Assembly: GCA_001303705.1 (NCBI GenBank)
Contig: LJUI01000160.1
Span: forward strand, 1-9,222
Reading direction: 5' to 3'
Source of the DNA: a candidate division TA06 bacterium SM23_40
GTDB taxonomy: Bacteria; LJUI01; SM1-40
Length of the DNA: 9,222 nt
The notes beneath the pieces are model-generated. The model worked only from the letters and a program-made list of their open reading frames with translations, searched no databases and had not been told where the DNA came from. Shown in pieces: positions 1-5,950 of this stretch. A program made the translations under genes and the position numbers. Each line of letters starts with the position of its first letter. The stretch's first letter is position 1.

Positions 1-2
1 AG

Positions 3-191
3 GTGGGCGAAACCGACAAACGCGGGTGCGGTTGTTGCGGGGGTGGCATATTCGGCAGCATAGGAGCCGTTCTTGCCGCGCTGCTCAGTTGGCAGGTCAA
101 TCACAGTATCCTTCTGGCCCTCGTTCATGCGTTCTTGAGCTGGTTCTACGTGATTTACCACTGGCTCGCGTACGGCAGACTGTTCCCGTAG
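3..191 (+). CDS. small membrane protein, start uncertain at window edge
   Basis: Reads as a 62-residue protein from a GTG at position 3. The true start and any ribosome binding site may lie upstream of the window, so treat the 5' end as partial. The N-terminus is short, charged and rich in Gly and Cys (CGCCGGG near residues 9-15). Two hydrophobic stretches follow, about residues 16-30 and 36-57, joined by the polar motif VNHS. The second is aromatic (WFYVIYHW). This composition indicates a small integral inner-membrane protein with one or two helices. Similar short proteins with an NHS...WFYVIY pattern occur in several bacterial groups as hypothetical proteins (recalled from general knowledge, not searched). 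Function is unknown. The Cys-rich head could bind metal, but nothing here shows it. It ends at TAG and the next gene starts about 130 nt downstream. Confidence 0.6.
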   Translation: MGETDKRGCGCCGGGIFGSIGAVLAALLSWQVNHSILLALVHAFLSWFYVIYHWLAYGRLFP

Positions 192-320
192 AAGGAGCGG
201 CCTGAGCGATCTGTCGGGCACTGGAGCGGTTTCTCGAAATGCCGTTGCCGGAGGCATCGCGGCGCCGTTGAGCTGCCGGGGGCTGAGCTGTTCACGATCT
301 AGCGAATGGGGATGGAAACG

Positions 321-1082
321 ATGAAGGATTTTTCGGGCAAGCGTGTTCTCGTCACAGGTGGTTCGCGCGGGATCGGCCGCGCTATTAGTGAAGCGTTTGC
401 CCGCGAGGGTGCGCGCGTTGCCATATGCTACAAGACGGACGAAGCGGCAGCGCAGAACACGCTGAGTTCTCTGCCGGGGGGGCGGCATGTAGCCATTCAG
501 GCAGATATCGCTCAACCTAAGTCGGCCCGGTCTCTCGTCGAGAAGGCGGTGGGAGAACTGGGTCATCTCGATATCGTGGTGAACAACGCAGGAATCGGCA
601 TGATCCATCGGATAGATGAAGTGAGTTTCGAGGAATGGGAGTATGCATGGGATGAGATTCTGGCGGTGAATCTGTTGGGGCCGGCCAATGTCACCTACTT
701 CGCCGTCCAGCACATGATAGAGAGGGGCGGCGGAAGAATCGTCAACGTCTCCTCGAGAGGGGCGTTCCGCGGAGAGCCGGACAAGCCAGCATACGGTGCC
801 TCGAAGGCCGGACTGAATGCAATGAGCCAATCACTGGCGCAGCGGTTGGCGAGGTTCAACATCTTCGTCGGGGTTGTCGCGCCGGGATTCGTACAGACCG
901 ATCTGTCTGCCCCGCTTCTGACCGGCCCGGAGGGCGACGAGATCAGGAGGCAGAGTCCGCTGGGGCGGGTGGCGAGGCCGGAGGAGGTGGCTACTGCGGT
1001 TCTCTTTCTCTGTGCTGAGGGGACTGAGTATATGACAGGGGCGATCATCGATGTGAATGGAGCGTCATATTTGCGTTCCTAG
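321..1082 (+). CDS. SDR-family oxidoreductase (FabG-like)
   Basis: NAD(P)H-dependent short-chain dehydrogenase of the classical type, a cytoplasmic Rossmann-fold enzyme that oxidises or reduces an alcohol/ketone pair; the substrate cannot be told from sequence. Numbered from ATG 321 (253 aa), the cofactor loop TGGSRGIG is at 12-19, NNAG at 88-91, structural Asn117, and the catalytic Ser145, Tyr158 and Lys162 lie in the NVSS and YGASK motifs. The late segment APGFVQTDL is the usual PG motif. Length is normal for the family. In-frame ATGs also occur at 306 and 312. I prefer 321 because MKDFSGKRVLVTGG is the usual family N-terminus and GGGGA lies 8 nt upstream, while nothing like a ribosome binding site precedes 306. 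It resembles 3-oxoacyl-ACP reductase (FabG), but no fatty-acid synthesis genes flank it, so a specialised sugar or secondary alcohol dehydrogenase is equally likely. Confidence 0.93.
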   Translation: MKDFSGKRVLVTGGSRGIGRAISEAFAREGARVAICYKTDEAAAQNTLSSLPGGRHVAIQADIAQPKSARSLVEKAVGELGHLDIVVNNAGIGMIHRIDEVSFEEWEYAWDEILAVNLLGPANVTYFAVQHMIERGGGRIVNVSSRGAFRGEPDKPAYGASKAGLNAMSQSLAQRLARFNIFVGVVAPGFVQTDLSAPLLTGPEGDEIRRQSPLGRVARPEEVATAVLFLCAEGTEYMTGAIIDVNGASYLRS

Positions 1083-1167
1083 TTGGAGCGCGAAGGGGCG
1101 GGGTTGGCACGGCGGCCAAGCGGCGCCGAGTTTCGGGCGGGCAGATTGAACGGGTGGCGAGAGCTGG

Positions 1168-1186
1168 TTCGGGGTTTGCTAGCGGC
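1168..1186 (+). repeat. possible fragment of the same repeat
   Basis: This 19-bp stretch matches 1318-1336 of the repeat at 17 of 19 positions (TTCGG, a variable middle, then GCTAGCGGC at the same spacing). Sequence on either side does not align convincingly. It may be a decayed third copy or coincidence in similar GC-rich DNA. Confidence 0.3.
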
Positions 1187-1299
1187 GGTGTTAGCGGCGA
1201 CGTCGGGTGATTGTGGATCTGTCGAATGGCGTGAGTGCGTGGATTGATGGAGTTATGTGTTGCTGAATTCTGAGTTGCTGATTGATCGGGGGTGGAGGG

Positions 1300-1549
1300 G
1301 GCGGCGGATGGGGCTCCTTCGGAGTTCGCTAGCGGCATTTCGTGATGTTCAGGTCGCTTTGTTATCGATCTTTTGTGATATGCTCAGTTTGTTGGGTGAG
1401 GGCGGAGGACGCGGGGCGTTCGCTTCGCGTCCGCCCAGCGGCGGCTGTTGGCAGGATTGCGATTCGCTTGTGCACTGATGTGGCGTTGATAGTTTGTGAG
1501 CTGAGGGCGCGGCCGCGGAGCTCACTCCTCACGAGCCCCCTCCGCCGCC
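1300..1549 (+). repeat. MITE-like repeat, copy 1, with imperfect terminal inverted repeats
   Basis: About 250 bp, repeated in direct orientation 346 bp downstream with no indels. The left end (1300-1336, beginning GGCGGCGGATGGGGCTC) is an imperfect inverted match to the right end (1512-1549), whose reverse complement begins GGCGGCGGAGGGGGCTC; roughly 26 of the first 32 aligned bases agree. A further 12 bp upstream (1288-1299) are also shared by both copies. Internal structure includes a CTCC-TTC-GGAG hairpin (1315-1325), an AT-rich block (about 1357-1393) and a second hairpin with arms GGACGCG and CGCGTCC (about 1406-1431). Ends plus internal hairpins suggest a non-autonomous mobile element or a large structured repeat. 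No target-site duplication is evident and no transposase is encoded. Confidence 0.75.
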
Positions 1550-1645
1550 TTTGGTGAAGTTGGTCGAACGAGGGGCACGGCTTCGCGTGGGCTCGGGGGC
1601 AAGAGTTGGCTAGTTCGTGATCGCCTGAAGGATGGGGGTGGAGGG

Positions 1646-1895
1646 GGCGGCGGATGGGGCTCCTTCGGAGTTCGCTAGCGGCATTTCGTGATGTGCAGGT
1701 CGCTTTGTTATCGATCTTTTGTGATATGCTCAGTTTGTTGGGTGAGGGCGGAGGACGCGGGGCGTTCGCTTCGCGTCCGCCCAGCGGCGGTTGTTGATCG
1801 ATCTGTGGTCTGCTGGTGGACTGATGTGCTGTTGATAGCTTGTGAGCTGAGGGCGCGGCCGCGGAGCTCACTCCTCATGAGCCCCCTGCGCCGCC
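1646..1895 (+). repeat. MITE-like repeat, copy 2
   Basis: Direct copy of the element at 1300-1549, offset exactly 346 bp. The left 163 bp including the shared lead-in (1634-1796) differ from copy 1 at only two positions (1695 and 1791). The next 23 bp (1797-1819) agree at about half of positions, no better than weak similarity. The final ~76 bp (1820-1895) return to high identity with about five substitutions. The left and right ends are again imperfect inverted repeats of each other. Right-hand flanks differ between copies from 1550/1896 onward, which sets the right boundary. The copy ends about 60 bp before the methyltransferase start, so it could influence that gene's transcription or leader, which is inference only. 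Confidence 0.75.
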
Positions 1896-1954
1896 CCTCG
1901 GGATGTCTGTCGGATGAGTTCGGCACTTAGCGTGACGGAAGGTATGATCCTGAA

Positions 1955-2545
1955 ATGCTACAGACAATACCTCCGAAGATCCGAGACCGCATGGAGTATC
2001 TCGAGCGCATCGACGAACGCGATCGGATCGATGGCACTCCCCACATGAGGCGTCTTCGTCAAATCACTCCAGAGGTGGGGAAGTTCCTGGCATTGCTTGC
2101 CGCAAGCGCTCCTTCGGGCGAGTACATCGAGATCGGTACGAGCGCTGGTTACTCTACGCTCTGGCTCGCCGTGGCCTGCAGGGAGGTCGGGAGAAGGATA
2201 ACTACGTTCGAAGTGTTGGAGGAGAAGGCGCGGATCGCCCGTGAGACGTTCAGTGAGGCGGATGTCTGGGATGTCGTTGAACTGGTTGTGGGTGATGCCC
2301 GTCAATGCTTGCGCAACTATGATGAAATAAGCTTCTGCTTTCTCGACGCGGAGAAGGACCACTACATCGACTGCTATAATGCGGTAGTCCCGAAGCTCGT
2401 GACGGGCGGACTTCTCGTGGCCGATAACGCGATAAGTCATCGGTCTGTTCTCGAGAGGTTCTTGGACAGGGCTCTCGGCGATACGAGCGTGGATGCGGTA
2501 ATCGTCCCTATTGGGCGAGGCGAGCTGGTCTGTAGAAAGTGCTAG
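1955..2545 (+). CDS. class I SAM-dependent O-methyltransferase (COMT-like, family 3)
   Basis: Predicted cytosolic enzyme that moves a methyl group from S-adenosylmethionine to a hydroxyl, probably with a divalent metal; the substrate is unknown. The 196-aa protein has a helical N-terminal lid ([24 protein letters not shown], in part) followed by motif [11 protein letters not shown] at 59-68, acidic Glu86 at the end of beta-2 for the SAM ribose, GDA at 113-115, and FLDAEKDHY at 129-137. Asp131, Asp157 and Asn158 match the metal-binding triad of catechol O-methyltransferases, with DN in VADNAI. It is slightly short for the family (about 200-220 aa) but appears complete. GGAAGG at 1937-1942 is 12 nt before the ATG, a weakly spaced ribosome binding site. 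ATG 1991 is an alternative start but would remove conserved lid sequence. It follows the repeat pair and precedes the lipoprotein gene by 76 nt. Confidence 0.9.
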   Translation: MLQTIPPKIRDRMEYLERIDERDRIDGTPHMRRLRQITPEVGKFLALLAASAPSGEYIEIGTSAGYSTLWLAVACREVGRRITTFEVLEEKARIARETFSEADVWDVVELVVGDARQCLRNYDEISFCFLDAEKDHYIDCYNAVVPKLVTGGLLVADNAISHRSVLERFLDRALGDTSVDAVIVPIGRGELVCRKC

Positions 2546-2621
2546 TATTTGAGGGTGGAGGAGGCCCGCCGTGGCCGGTGCCCAATCGGCCAGGCTGTCA
2601 CAACAGAGAAGAGGGAGAGAG

Positions 2622-3263
2622 ATGAATCGCCATGGCGCGATCCTTGTCGTCGTGTTGCTGGTGTCGATTCTGGCGGTGGGATGTGAGGACGAGCCGACCT
2701 CCATCTCGGATCAACAGTACTCGGAGGTCGTGGAAGGTGATTTTGCCGTGGGGGATTCCAGCACTCTTACGGTTGAGAACTTCGTTGGCAGTGTGGACGT
2801 GCGTCCCGGTGATGTTGGTATCATCCGAGTGGTCGCTACGAGGTGGGCCGAGCGGGAGGCCGACCTGGCGGAGATCGAGGTCGAGATGATTGCTGTGCCT
2901 GGTGGTGTGCGCATCGTGACTGAAAATCCCCTGGAACTCGATGATGTTTCGGTCGATCTCGAAATAACGACGCCGTCAGATACGCGGCCGACACTTCAGA
3001 ACGGCGTGGGGAGCACGAACTACGTGGGCCGAGCCGAGGGCGCGTGCTATTTCCAGACGGGAGTGGGCAGCATTACGCTCCAGCTGTCTGCCGACGTCAA
3101 CGTCGCAGTGCAGCTGGCCGTCGGTGTTGGCTCCATTAATGTGGCATTTCCTGTGGTGGGAGAGGTGAGTGAACAGCTTGTCAGTGGGATCATCGGAACC
3201 GGCCTGGACGGGCAAATCTACGCCCAAGTAGGGGTGGGCACTATGAGGCTGGTCCCACAATAG
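2622..3263 (+). CDS. putative lipoprotein with GVGS repeat ladder (DUF4097-like)
   Basis: A 213-aa exported protein. The start at 2622 is set by GAGGGAGAG just upstream and gives a clean signal peptide: MNRHG, hydrophobic residues 6-19, then AVGC with the lipid-modified Cys21, followed by Glu22 and Asp23. An upstream GTG at 2571 would put a charged extension before the signal and is unlikely. The mature part is rich in Val, Gly, Thr and Asp, predicted mostly beta. Its second half carries a ladder of GVGS/GVGT turns at 128-131, 147-150, 168-171 and 204-207, with a degenerate GIIGTG at 189-194. The pattern 'sequence, GVGS, short strands' recalls the parallel beta-helix of DUF4097/putative adhesin domains (a family resemblance, not a search result). 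Function is unknown; an envelope-anchored structural or binding role is plausible. A hairpin about 34 nt after the stop may end the transcript. Confidence 0.8.
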   Translation: MNRHGAILVVVLLVSILAVGCEDEPTSISDQQYSEVVEGDFAVGDSSTLTVENFVGSVDVRPGDVGIIRVVATRWAEREADLAEIEVEMIAVPGGVRIVTENPLELDDVSVDLEITTPSDTRPTLQNGVGSTNYVGRAEGACYFQTGVGSITLQLSADVNVAVQLAVGVGSINVAFPVVGEVSEQLVSGIIGTGLDGQIYAQVGVGTMRLVPQ

Positions 3264-3296
3264 CGTCAAGGTACCGGCAGGCGGTGATCCCGCCAC

Positions 3297-3317
3297 GGTG
3301 ACGAGTGCTCGGTCACC
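3297..3317 (+). terminator. hairpin downstream of the lipoprotein gene
   Basis: Arms GGTGAC (3297-3302) and GTCACC (3312-3317) are perfectly complementary, and the loop can extend pairing with GAG/CTC around a one-base bulge. It starts 34 nt after the lipoprotein stop codon. No T-run follows, so it is at best an atypical intrinsic terminator or a 3' stabilising stem. Confidence 0.35.
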
Positions 3318-3398
3318 CTATCCGGGTCAGCAGACGAACGCCCAACCGGTCGATGCGCTCACGTTTCGGAGCGCTTTCCGGCCCGGAGGCGATGCTGG

Positions 3399-3415
3399 CC
3401 GGTGAACTTCACCGG
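3399..3415. promoter_or_regulatory. 17-bp inverted repeat ahead of the small protein at 3437
   Basis: CCGGTGAA and TTCACCGG flank a single central C, a perfect interrupted palindrome. As RNA it could form a six-pair hairpin with loop AACTT. It ends 10 nt before the AGGAG ribosome binding site of the next gene, so it could be an operator or a leader hairpin limiting translation. No binding protein can be named. Confidence 0.35.
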
Positions 3416-3436
3416 TAGGATGGTGAGGAGTATCGG

Positions 3437-3766
3437 ATGGGGAAATCGCCCATTTCTCATACACATGAGCCCGGGTCCAGTGTGACGGTAAATGAAGAGC
3501 GGTGGATATGCGTCTCGGATTTTGCGGATTCCGGGCCTGATGATCGCCACTACACTATCGATAGAGCGACCGGCGAGATCAGGTTTGGAGACGGGATTCG
3601 TGGAAAGATACCTCCCGATGGCTCGGAAATCGAGGCGACATACTGGTGCGGCAGCGGAGCCTCTGGAGACGTGGATTCTGGTCCATCTATCGCTTTCAGG
3701 TGGGCTCCTCTGGACCTCCGCAGGCAGAGGGTCCTCTGGGCAGGCGATTGGGAAGTCGACTGGTGA
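3437..3766 (+). CDS. small protein resembling a domain of baseplate-type proteins
   Basis: A 109-aa soluble protein with no signal peptide or membrane segment. AGGAG at 3426-3430, 6 nt before the ATG, supports a real gene and this start. The core from residue 23 to 79 reads W-x-x-V-S-D-F, SGPDDRHY (32-39), IDRATGEIRFGDG (41-53), G-K-I-P-P-D-G (56-62), then ATYWCGSGASGDV (67-79). This pattern of 'YxIDxxTGxIxFGDGxxGxxPPxG..I.A.Y..G.G..G.V' is one I associate with putative baseplate assembly proteins of contractile phage-tail-like systems, where it is one beta-rich segment of a much longer chain. Here it stands alone with no tail, sheath or tube genes near it. It could be an independent small protein that shares the fold, or a remnant. 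The C-terminus is Trp/Arg-rich (ending DWEVDW). Function is not known. Confidence 0.65.
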   Translation: MGKSPISHTHEPGSSVTVNEERWICVSDFADSGPDDRHYTIDRATGEIRFGDGIRGKIPPDGSEIEATYWCGSGASGDVDSGPSIAFRWAPLDLRRQRVLWAGDWEVDW

Positions 3767-3896
3767 GAGTCGCCAGCCTGTGGTTACTGCGTCTTATATT
3801 CCGCATCAGCCCGTCTCGCCCGTGCTCGGCTGGCCAAGATCATTAGAAGGATCATTGCGTGCCGGATAGATCCCCTGGTTCACGGGGGAATAGTAG

Positions 3897-4448
3897 ATGA
3901 CTCTACCGATCGAGACCGAACGCCTGCTGCTTCGACGATATCGTATCGAAGATGTGCCTTCCATCGTCCGCTATTCATCTCATCCCTCGATCGCTCGCCT
4001 CATCGACTGGGCCTCGCCTGAGGGAGAGATCACCGAGCAGTCTGTCGCGCGGTTCATCGAGGCTCAAAACAGAATCAATCCGGGGGACCCGAGCTGGATG
4101 GATCTTGCCATTGCCCTCAGGTCTGATGACCAGGTCATCGGCGCAATAGGCATCATCTGTCGAGCTCACCGTCAGGGTCAGACGGGCTGGGCACTCGCTG
4201 TACAGCACCGCGGCCGGGGTCTGGCGACGGAAGCCGCCGCTGCGATGCTCGATTACGGATTCCTTACGCTTGATCTTCACCGCATATATGCGGTAACCAC
4301 AACGTGGAATATGCCTTCCTGGAAGCTCATGGAGCGCTTGGGCATGCGGCGCGAGGCCCACTTTCGCGAGAGTGAGATGGCCGACGGAGAGTGGCGGGAC
4401 GGATTGATCTATGCCATCCTGAAATCCGAATGGCTTGAGCGGAGATAG
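3897..4448 (+). CDS. GNAT acetyltransferase, RimJ/RimL type
   Basis: Predicted acetyl-CoA-dependent N-acetyltransferase of the Acetyltransf_3 group, 183 aa, full length. Members acetylate protein N-termini (RimJ, RimL), amino-glycosides or other small amines; the substrate here cannot be assigned. The N-terminus TERLLLRRYRIEDV (7-20) is the standard opening of the group. The acetyl-CoA pyrophosphate loop is Q103-H-R-G-R-G-L-A-T-E112 (QxxGxG/A). This is followed by the helix AAAAMLDYGF, the segment LHRIYAVTTTWNMPSWKLMERLGM with the conserved Asn and the 'LMERLGM' helix, and the closing GEWRDGLIYAILKSEW. GGGGGA at 3884-3889, 7 nt from the ATG, fixes the start. The gap from the preceding gene is 130 nt, so co-transcription is uncertain. 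It differs in subgroup from the second GNAT at 5951. Confidence 0.9.
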   Translation: MTLPIETERLLLRRYRIEDVPSIVRYSSHPSIARLIDWASPEGEITEQSVARFIEAQNRINPGDPSWMDLAIALRSDDQVIGAIGIICRAHRQGQTGWALAVQHRGRGLATEAAAAMLDYGFLTLDLHRIYAVTTTWNMPSWKLMERLGMRREAHFRESEMADGEWRDGLIYAILKSEWLERR

Positions 4449-4513
4449 CCCCGGGATCAGTGCGGATTAGCGGTGCAGGGCCTTGTGGTGGGGCGGCCAA
4501 TCGTACGACGGGG

Positions 4514-4535
4514 CAGGTGGACGCTGGCCCACCTG
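4514..4535 (+). promoter_or_regulatory. leader hairpin before the cupin gene
   Basis: CAGGTGG (4514-4520) pairs perfectly with CCACCTG (4529-4535) around an 8-nt loop. It lies between the GNAT stop and the cupin ribosome binding site, ending 25 nt before it. No T-run follows. It may be a transcript-end or leader structure. Confidence 0.3.
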
Positions 4536-4572
4536 GGAGTCAGCGCTGCGGTGGCCGAAAAGGAGAGAGTTG

Positions 4573-4944
4573 ATGGGCAACGCAGTGAACATCGAAAAGT
4601 GCTTCGGTAGGTTTACCGACACCTATTCGCCGAAGATCGTGGGAGAGCTGAACGGTCAGCATGTCAAGCTCGCACGGGTGGAGGGGGATAAGTGCCCCTG
4701 GCACACACACGATAACGAGGACGAGATGTTCTTCGTGGTCGATGGAGTGCTCGATATCGAGGAAAGAGACGGGGTCGTACCGGTGCATCCCGGGGAGTTC
4801 TACATCGTTCCACGGGGCCGGGAGCATCGTGTGGTCCCCCATGGGCATGTCAAGCTGATCCTGTTTGAACCAGAAGGTATTGCGCACACCGGGAACGTGC
4901 GGGCCGAGATCACCAGAGATCACTATGATCGACTCGAGGCCTGA
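4573..4944 (+). CDS. single-domain cupin protein
   Basis: A 123-aa small beta-barrel of the cupin superfamily, likely metal-binding and cytosolic; chemistry ranges from sugar epimerisation to dioxygenation and ligand sensing, and is not assignable here. Motif 1 is complete: G38-x5-H44-x-H46-x4-E51-x6-G58, giving His44, His46 and Glu51 as metal ligands. Motif 2 is also clear, with PGEFYIVPRGREHRV (G-x5-P-x-G-x2-H) supplying the fourth ligand. The start is ATG 4573, with AGGAGAG at 4561-4567; the frame is open further upstream but that part lacks family character. The N-terminal region (EKCFGRFTDTYSPKIVGELNG) matches the usual lead-in of mannose-6-phosphate isomerase-like stand-alone cupins. 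It ends 27 nt before the thioredoxin-like gene, so the two may share a transcript. Confidence 0.9.
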   Translation: MGNAVNIEKCFGRFTDTYSPKIVGELNGQHVKLARVEGDKCPWHTHDNEDEMFFVVDGVLDIEERDGVVPVHPGEFYIVPRGREHRVVPHGHVKLILFEPEGIAHTGNVRAEITRDHYDRLEA

Positions 4945-4971
4945 AAAAACCGGGTGACCAGGGACCTATCG

Positions 4972-5427
4972 ATGGAAGGCAGTAAGATTACTGTGATGGT
5001 AATAGGGACTGAGCCAGTCTGTCCACGATGCGATCTGGTCGCACGTCTTGTCCAGGAGATCGCGAGGGAATCGAACGTCCAGGTCGACCTGCGGCACTTC
5101 GCATTCGACTCAGTGGACGCTCAGGCGCTCGGACGGCGACTGGGGCGAAACGTGGGGACCGCCAAGCACGTCGCGAAGGCTGCAGCCATCCCGGTCGACT
5201 GGGAAGCCGTTCACCGCCTGATTGATCGCAGGAAAGAAGTACTGGGGCCGGACGCGAGACCCGCGGACACATGGGCCCCGGAACTGGACCGGATGCTCGA
5301 GCCCTGCCGGCAGGCAGCTGAGTCCGTCGGATATCTCATGACTCCGGTCCTGGTAGTGAACGGTGTCGTCACGCACCATGGGAGCGTGCCCACGAGAGAG
5401 GAGATTCGCTCCTGGATCCTCGAGTGA
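4972..5427 (+). CDS. thioredoxin-fold protein with CPRC active site
   Basis: A 151-aa cytosolic redox protein. Strand KITVMVIG (5-12) leads into the active site C17-P-R-C20, followed by a helix (DLVARLVQEIARES) and strand VQVDLRHFAF. The late motif MTPVLVVNG (123-131) holds the cis-proline Thr124-Pro125 typical of thioredoxin-like folds, and the end TREEIRSWILE is the usual C-terminal helix. Between them lies an insertion of about 75 residues, mostly helical, with GTAKHVAKAAAIP (62-74) and an extra Cys112. That makes it longer than plain glutaredoxin-like proteins of about 80-110 aa. AGGGA at 4959-4963, 7 nt from ATG 4972, supports this start over GTG 4954, which has no ribosome binding site. 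Probable role: disulfide reduction or exchange. It could serve the peroxiredoxin encoded downstream, but the sequence does not prove that. Confidence 0.82.
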   Translation: MEGSKITVMVIGTEPVCPRCDLVARLVQEIARESNVQVDLRHFAFDSVDAQALGRRLGRNVGTAKHVAKAAAIPVDWEAVHRLIDRRKEVLGPDARPADTWAPELDRMLEPCRQAAESVGYLMTPVLVVNGVVTHHGSVPTREEIRSWILE

Positions 5428-5443
5428 CGGCCGAGCCTGTCAG

Positions 5444-5479
5444 CGCCTCCGACGCGGCACTTGCCATCGCTTGGAGGCG
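5444..5479 (+). terminator. hairpin between thioredoxin-like and DUF4406-like genes
   Basis: CGCCTCC (5444-5450) pairs perfectly with GGAGGCG (5473-5479). Inside, GGC and GCC can form a small nested stem. It starts 17 nt after the stop codon of the thioredoxin-like gene. No T-run follows, so it may be a weak terminator or a processing/stability structure. Confidence 0.35.
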
Positions 5480-5515
5480 AACGTTCGCTGCAAGATCGAT
5501 CACGGGGAAGGCCAG

Positions 5516-5923
5516 ATGCCAGAGCGAAATAGACCCCTTGTCTTTGTCTCAGGTCCGTATTCTGCTCCCAGCGAGCCGGAAGAACAAGTCAACATCCGGA
5601 GGGCCGTTGATGTGGGTAGAGCCGTTTTTCAAAAGGGCTACTACCCCATCGTGCCGCATCTCCTCGTCCGCGAATACTACATCCATGGCGATAGCGGCCT
5701 GTTTGGGTATGAGTCACTCATGCAGTACACCCTGGCGATCCTGGCGAGGTGCGACGCGGTGCTTCTGTACGGTCACTCGCCGGGAGCCGACCGTGAATGC
5801 AGGGCGGCGGAGGAGCTTGGAAAGCCCGCCTATTTCGATATCGATCAGCTACCGGATCTTAGCGATCAAGAAGGACCGGGGGCTGACAGTGGTACAGAGG
5901 GGCGTGCTGGAGGCAGCAACTAA
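5516..5923 (+). CDS. nucleoside 2-deoxyribosyltransferase-like protein (DUF4406 type)
   Basis: A 135-aa cytosolic Rossmann-like protein of the nucleoside 2-deoxyribosyltransferase superfamily, whose members cleave or transfer the N-glycosidic bond of nucleosides or nucleotides. Visible motifs are VFVSGPYS (9-16) after the first strand, N26 in the following helix, PIVPHLL (44-50), a helix with YESLMQYTLAILARCDAVLL (65-84, the typical 'xxxLxxCDAVLL'), and SPGADRE (88-94). In that last motif Ser88 and Glu94 occupy the positions of the substrate-binding Ser and catalytic Glu. The strand KPAYFDI closes the core. The start is ATG 5516, with GGGGAAGG just upstream; the frame is open further 5' but overlaps the preceding gene and is not protein-like. 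The C-terminal ~20 residues are polar and low complexity. It might also be a non-enzymatic nucleotide-binding protein. Confidence 0.82.
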   Translation: MPERNRPLVFVSGPYSAPSEPEEQVNIRRAVDVGRAVFQKGYYPIVPHLLVREYYIHGDSGLFGYESLMQYTLAILARCDAVLLYGHSPGADRECRAAEELGKPAYFDIDQLPDLSDQEGPGADSGTEGRAGGSN

Positions 5924-5950
5924 CGCACGCCGCGTGGTGGCCTGAACGGT

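Larger units (their letters stand above)
1083..1954. other. 872-nt gene-free region containing a repeat pair
   Basis: No credible protein-coding gene is seen on either strand. Open frames exist because the DNA is GC-rich, including a 169-codon frame on the minus strand at 1362-1871, but their products are low-complexity Arg/Pro/Ser sequence without domain character and follow the repeat rather than a gene. Contents are: unassigned GC-rich sequence (1083-1287) with a short relic-like match to the repeat at 1168-1186; repeat copy 1 with its shared lead-in (1288-1549); an 84-bp spacer (1550-1633); repeat copy 2 with lead-in (1634-1895); and the leader of the following methyltransferase gene (1896-1954). 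No tRNA, CRISPR array or clear promoter was found. Confidence 0.7.

Noticed and set aside
1362-1871. A 169-codon open frame on the minus strand, and shorter plus-strand frames, across the repeats.
   Set aside because: The predicted proteins are Arg/Pro/Ser-rich low complexity without domain motifs, and their similarity between the two repeat copies only reflects the DNA repeat. GC-rich DNA keeps such frames open by chance.
1288-1895. CRISPR array.
   Set aside because: There are only two repeat units of about 250 bp with one 84-bp spacer, unlike the short regular repeats and spacers of CRISPR, and no cas genes are present.
1919-1948. TATGAT at 1943-1948 as the -10 box of a promoter for the methyltransferase.
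   Set aside because: The -35 position reads TTCGGC, a poor match, and the implied start would fall at the ATG itself, excluding the GGAAGG site at 1937-1942.
1958-2704. A 248-codon minus-strand open frame opposite the methyltransferase.
   Set aside because: It is the complement of a gene with clear methyltransferase motifs and shows no motif of its own.
3764-3901. TGA at 3764-3766 as a second selenocysteine codon extending the baseplate-like protein, since the frame stays open past 3900.
   Set aside because: The extension has no domain character, the sequence after the TGA forms only a weak hairpin, and the extension would run into the acetyltransferase gene in another frame.
5424-5945. A 173-codon plus-strand frame overlapping the DUF4406-like gene.
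   Set aside because: It is a shifted reading of the same DNA; only the 5516-5923 frame has the SGPYS, CDAVLL and SPGADRE motifs and a ribosome binding site.
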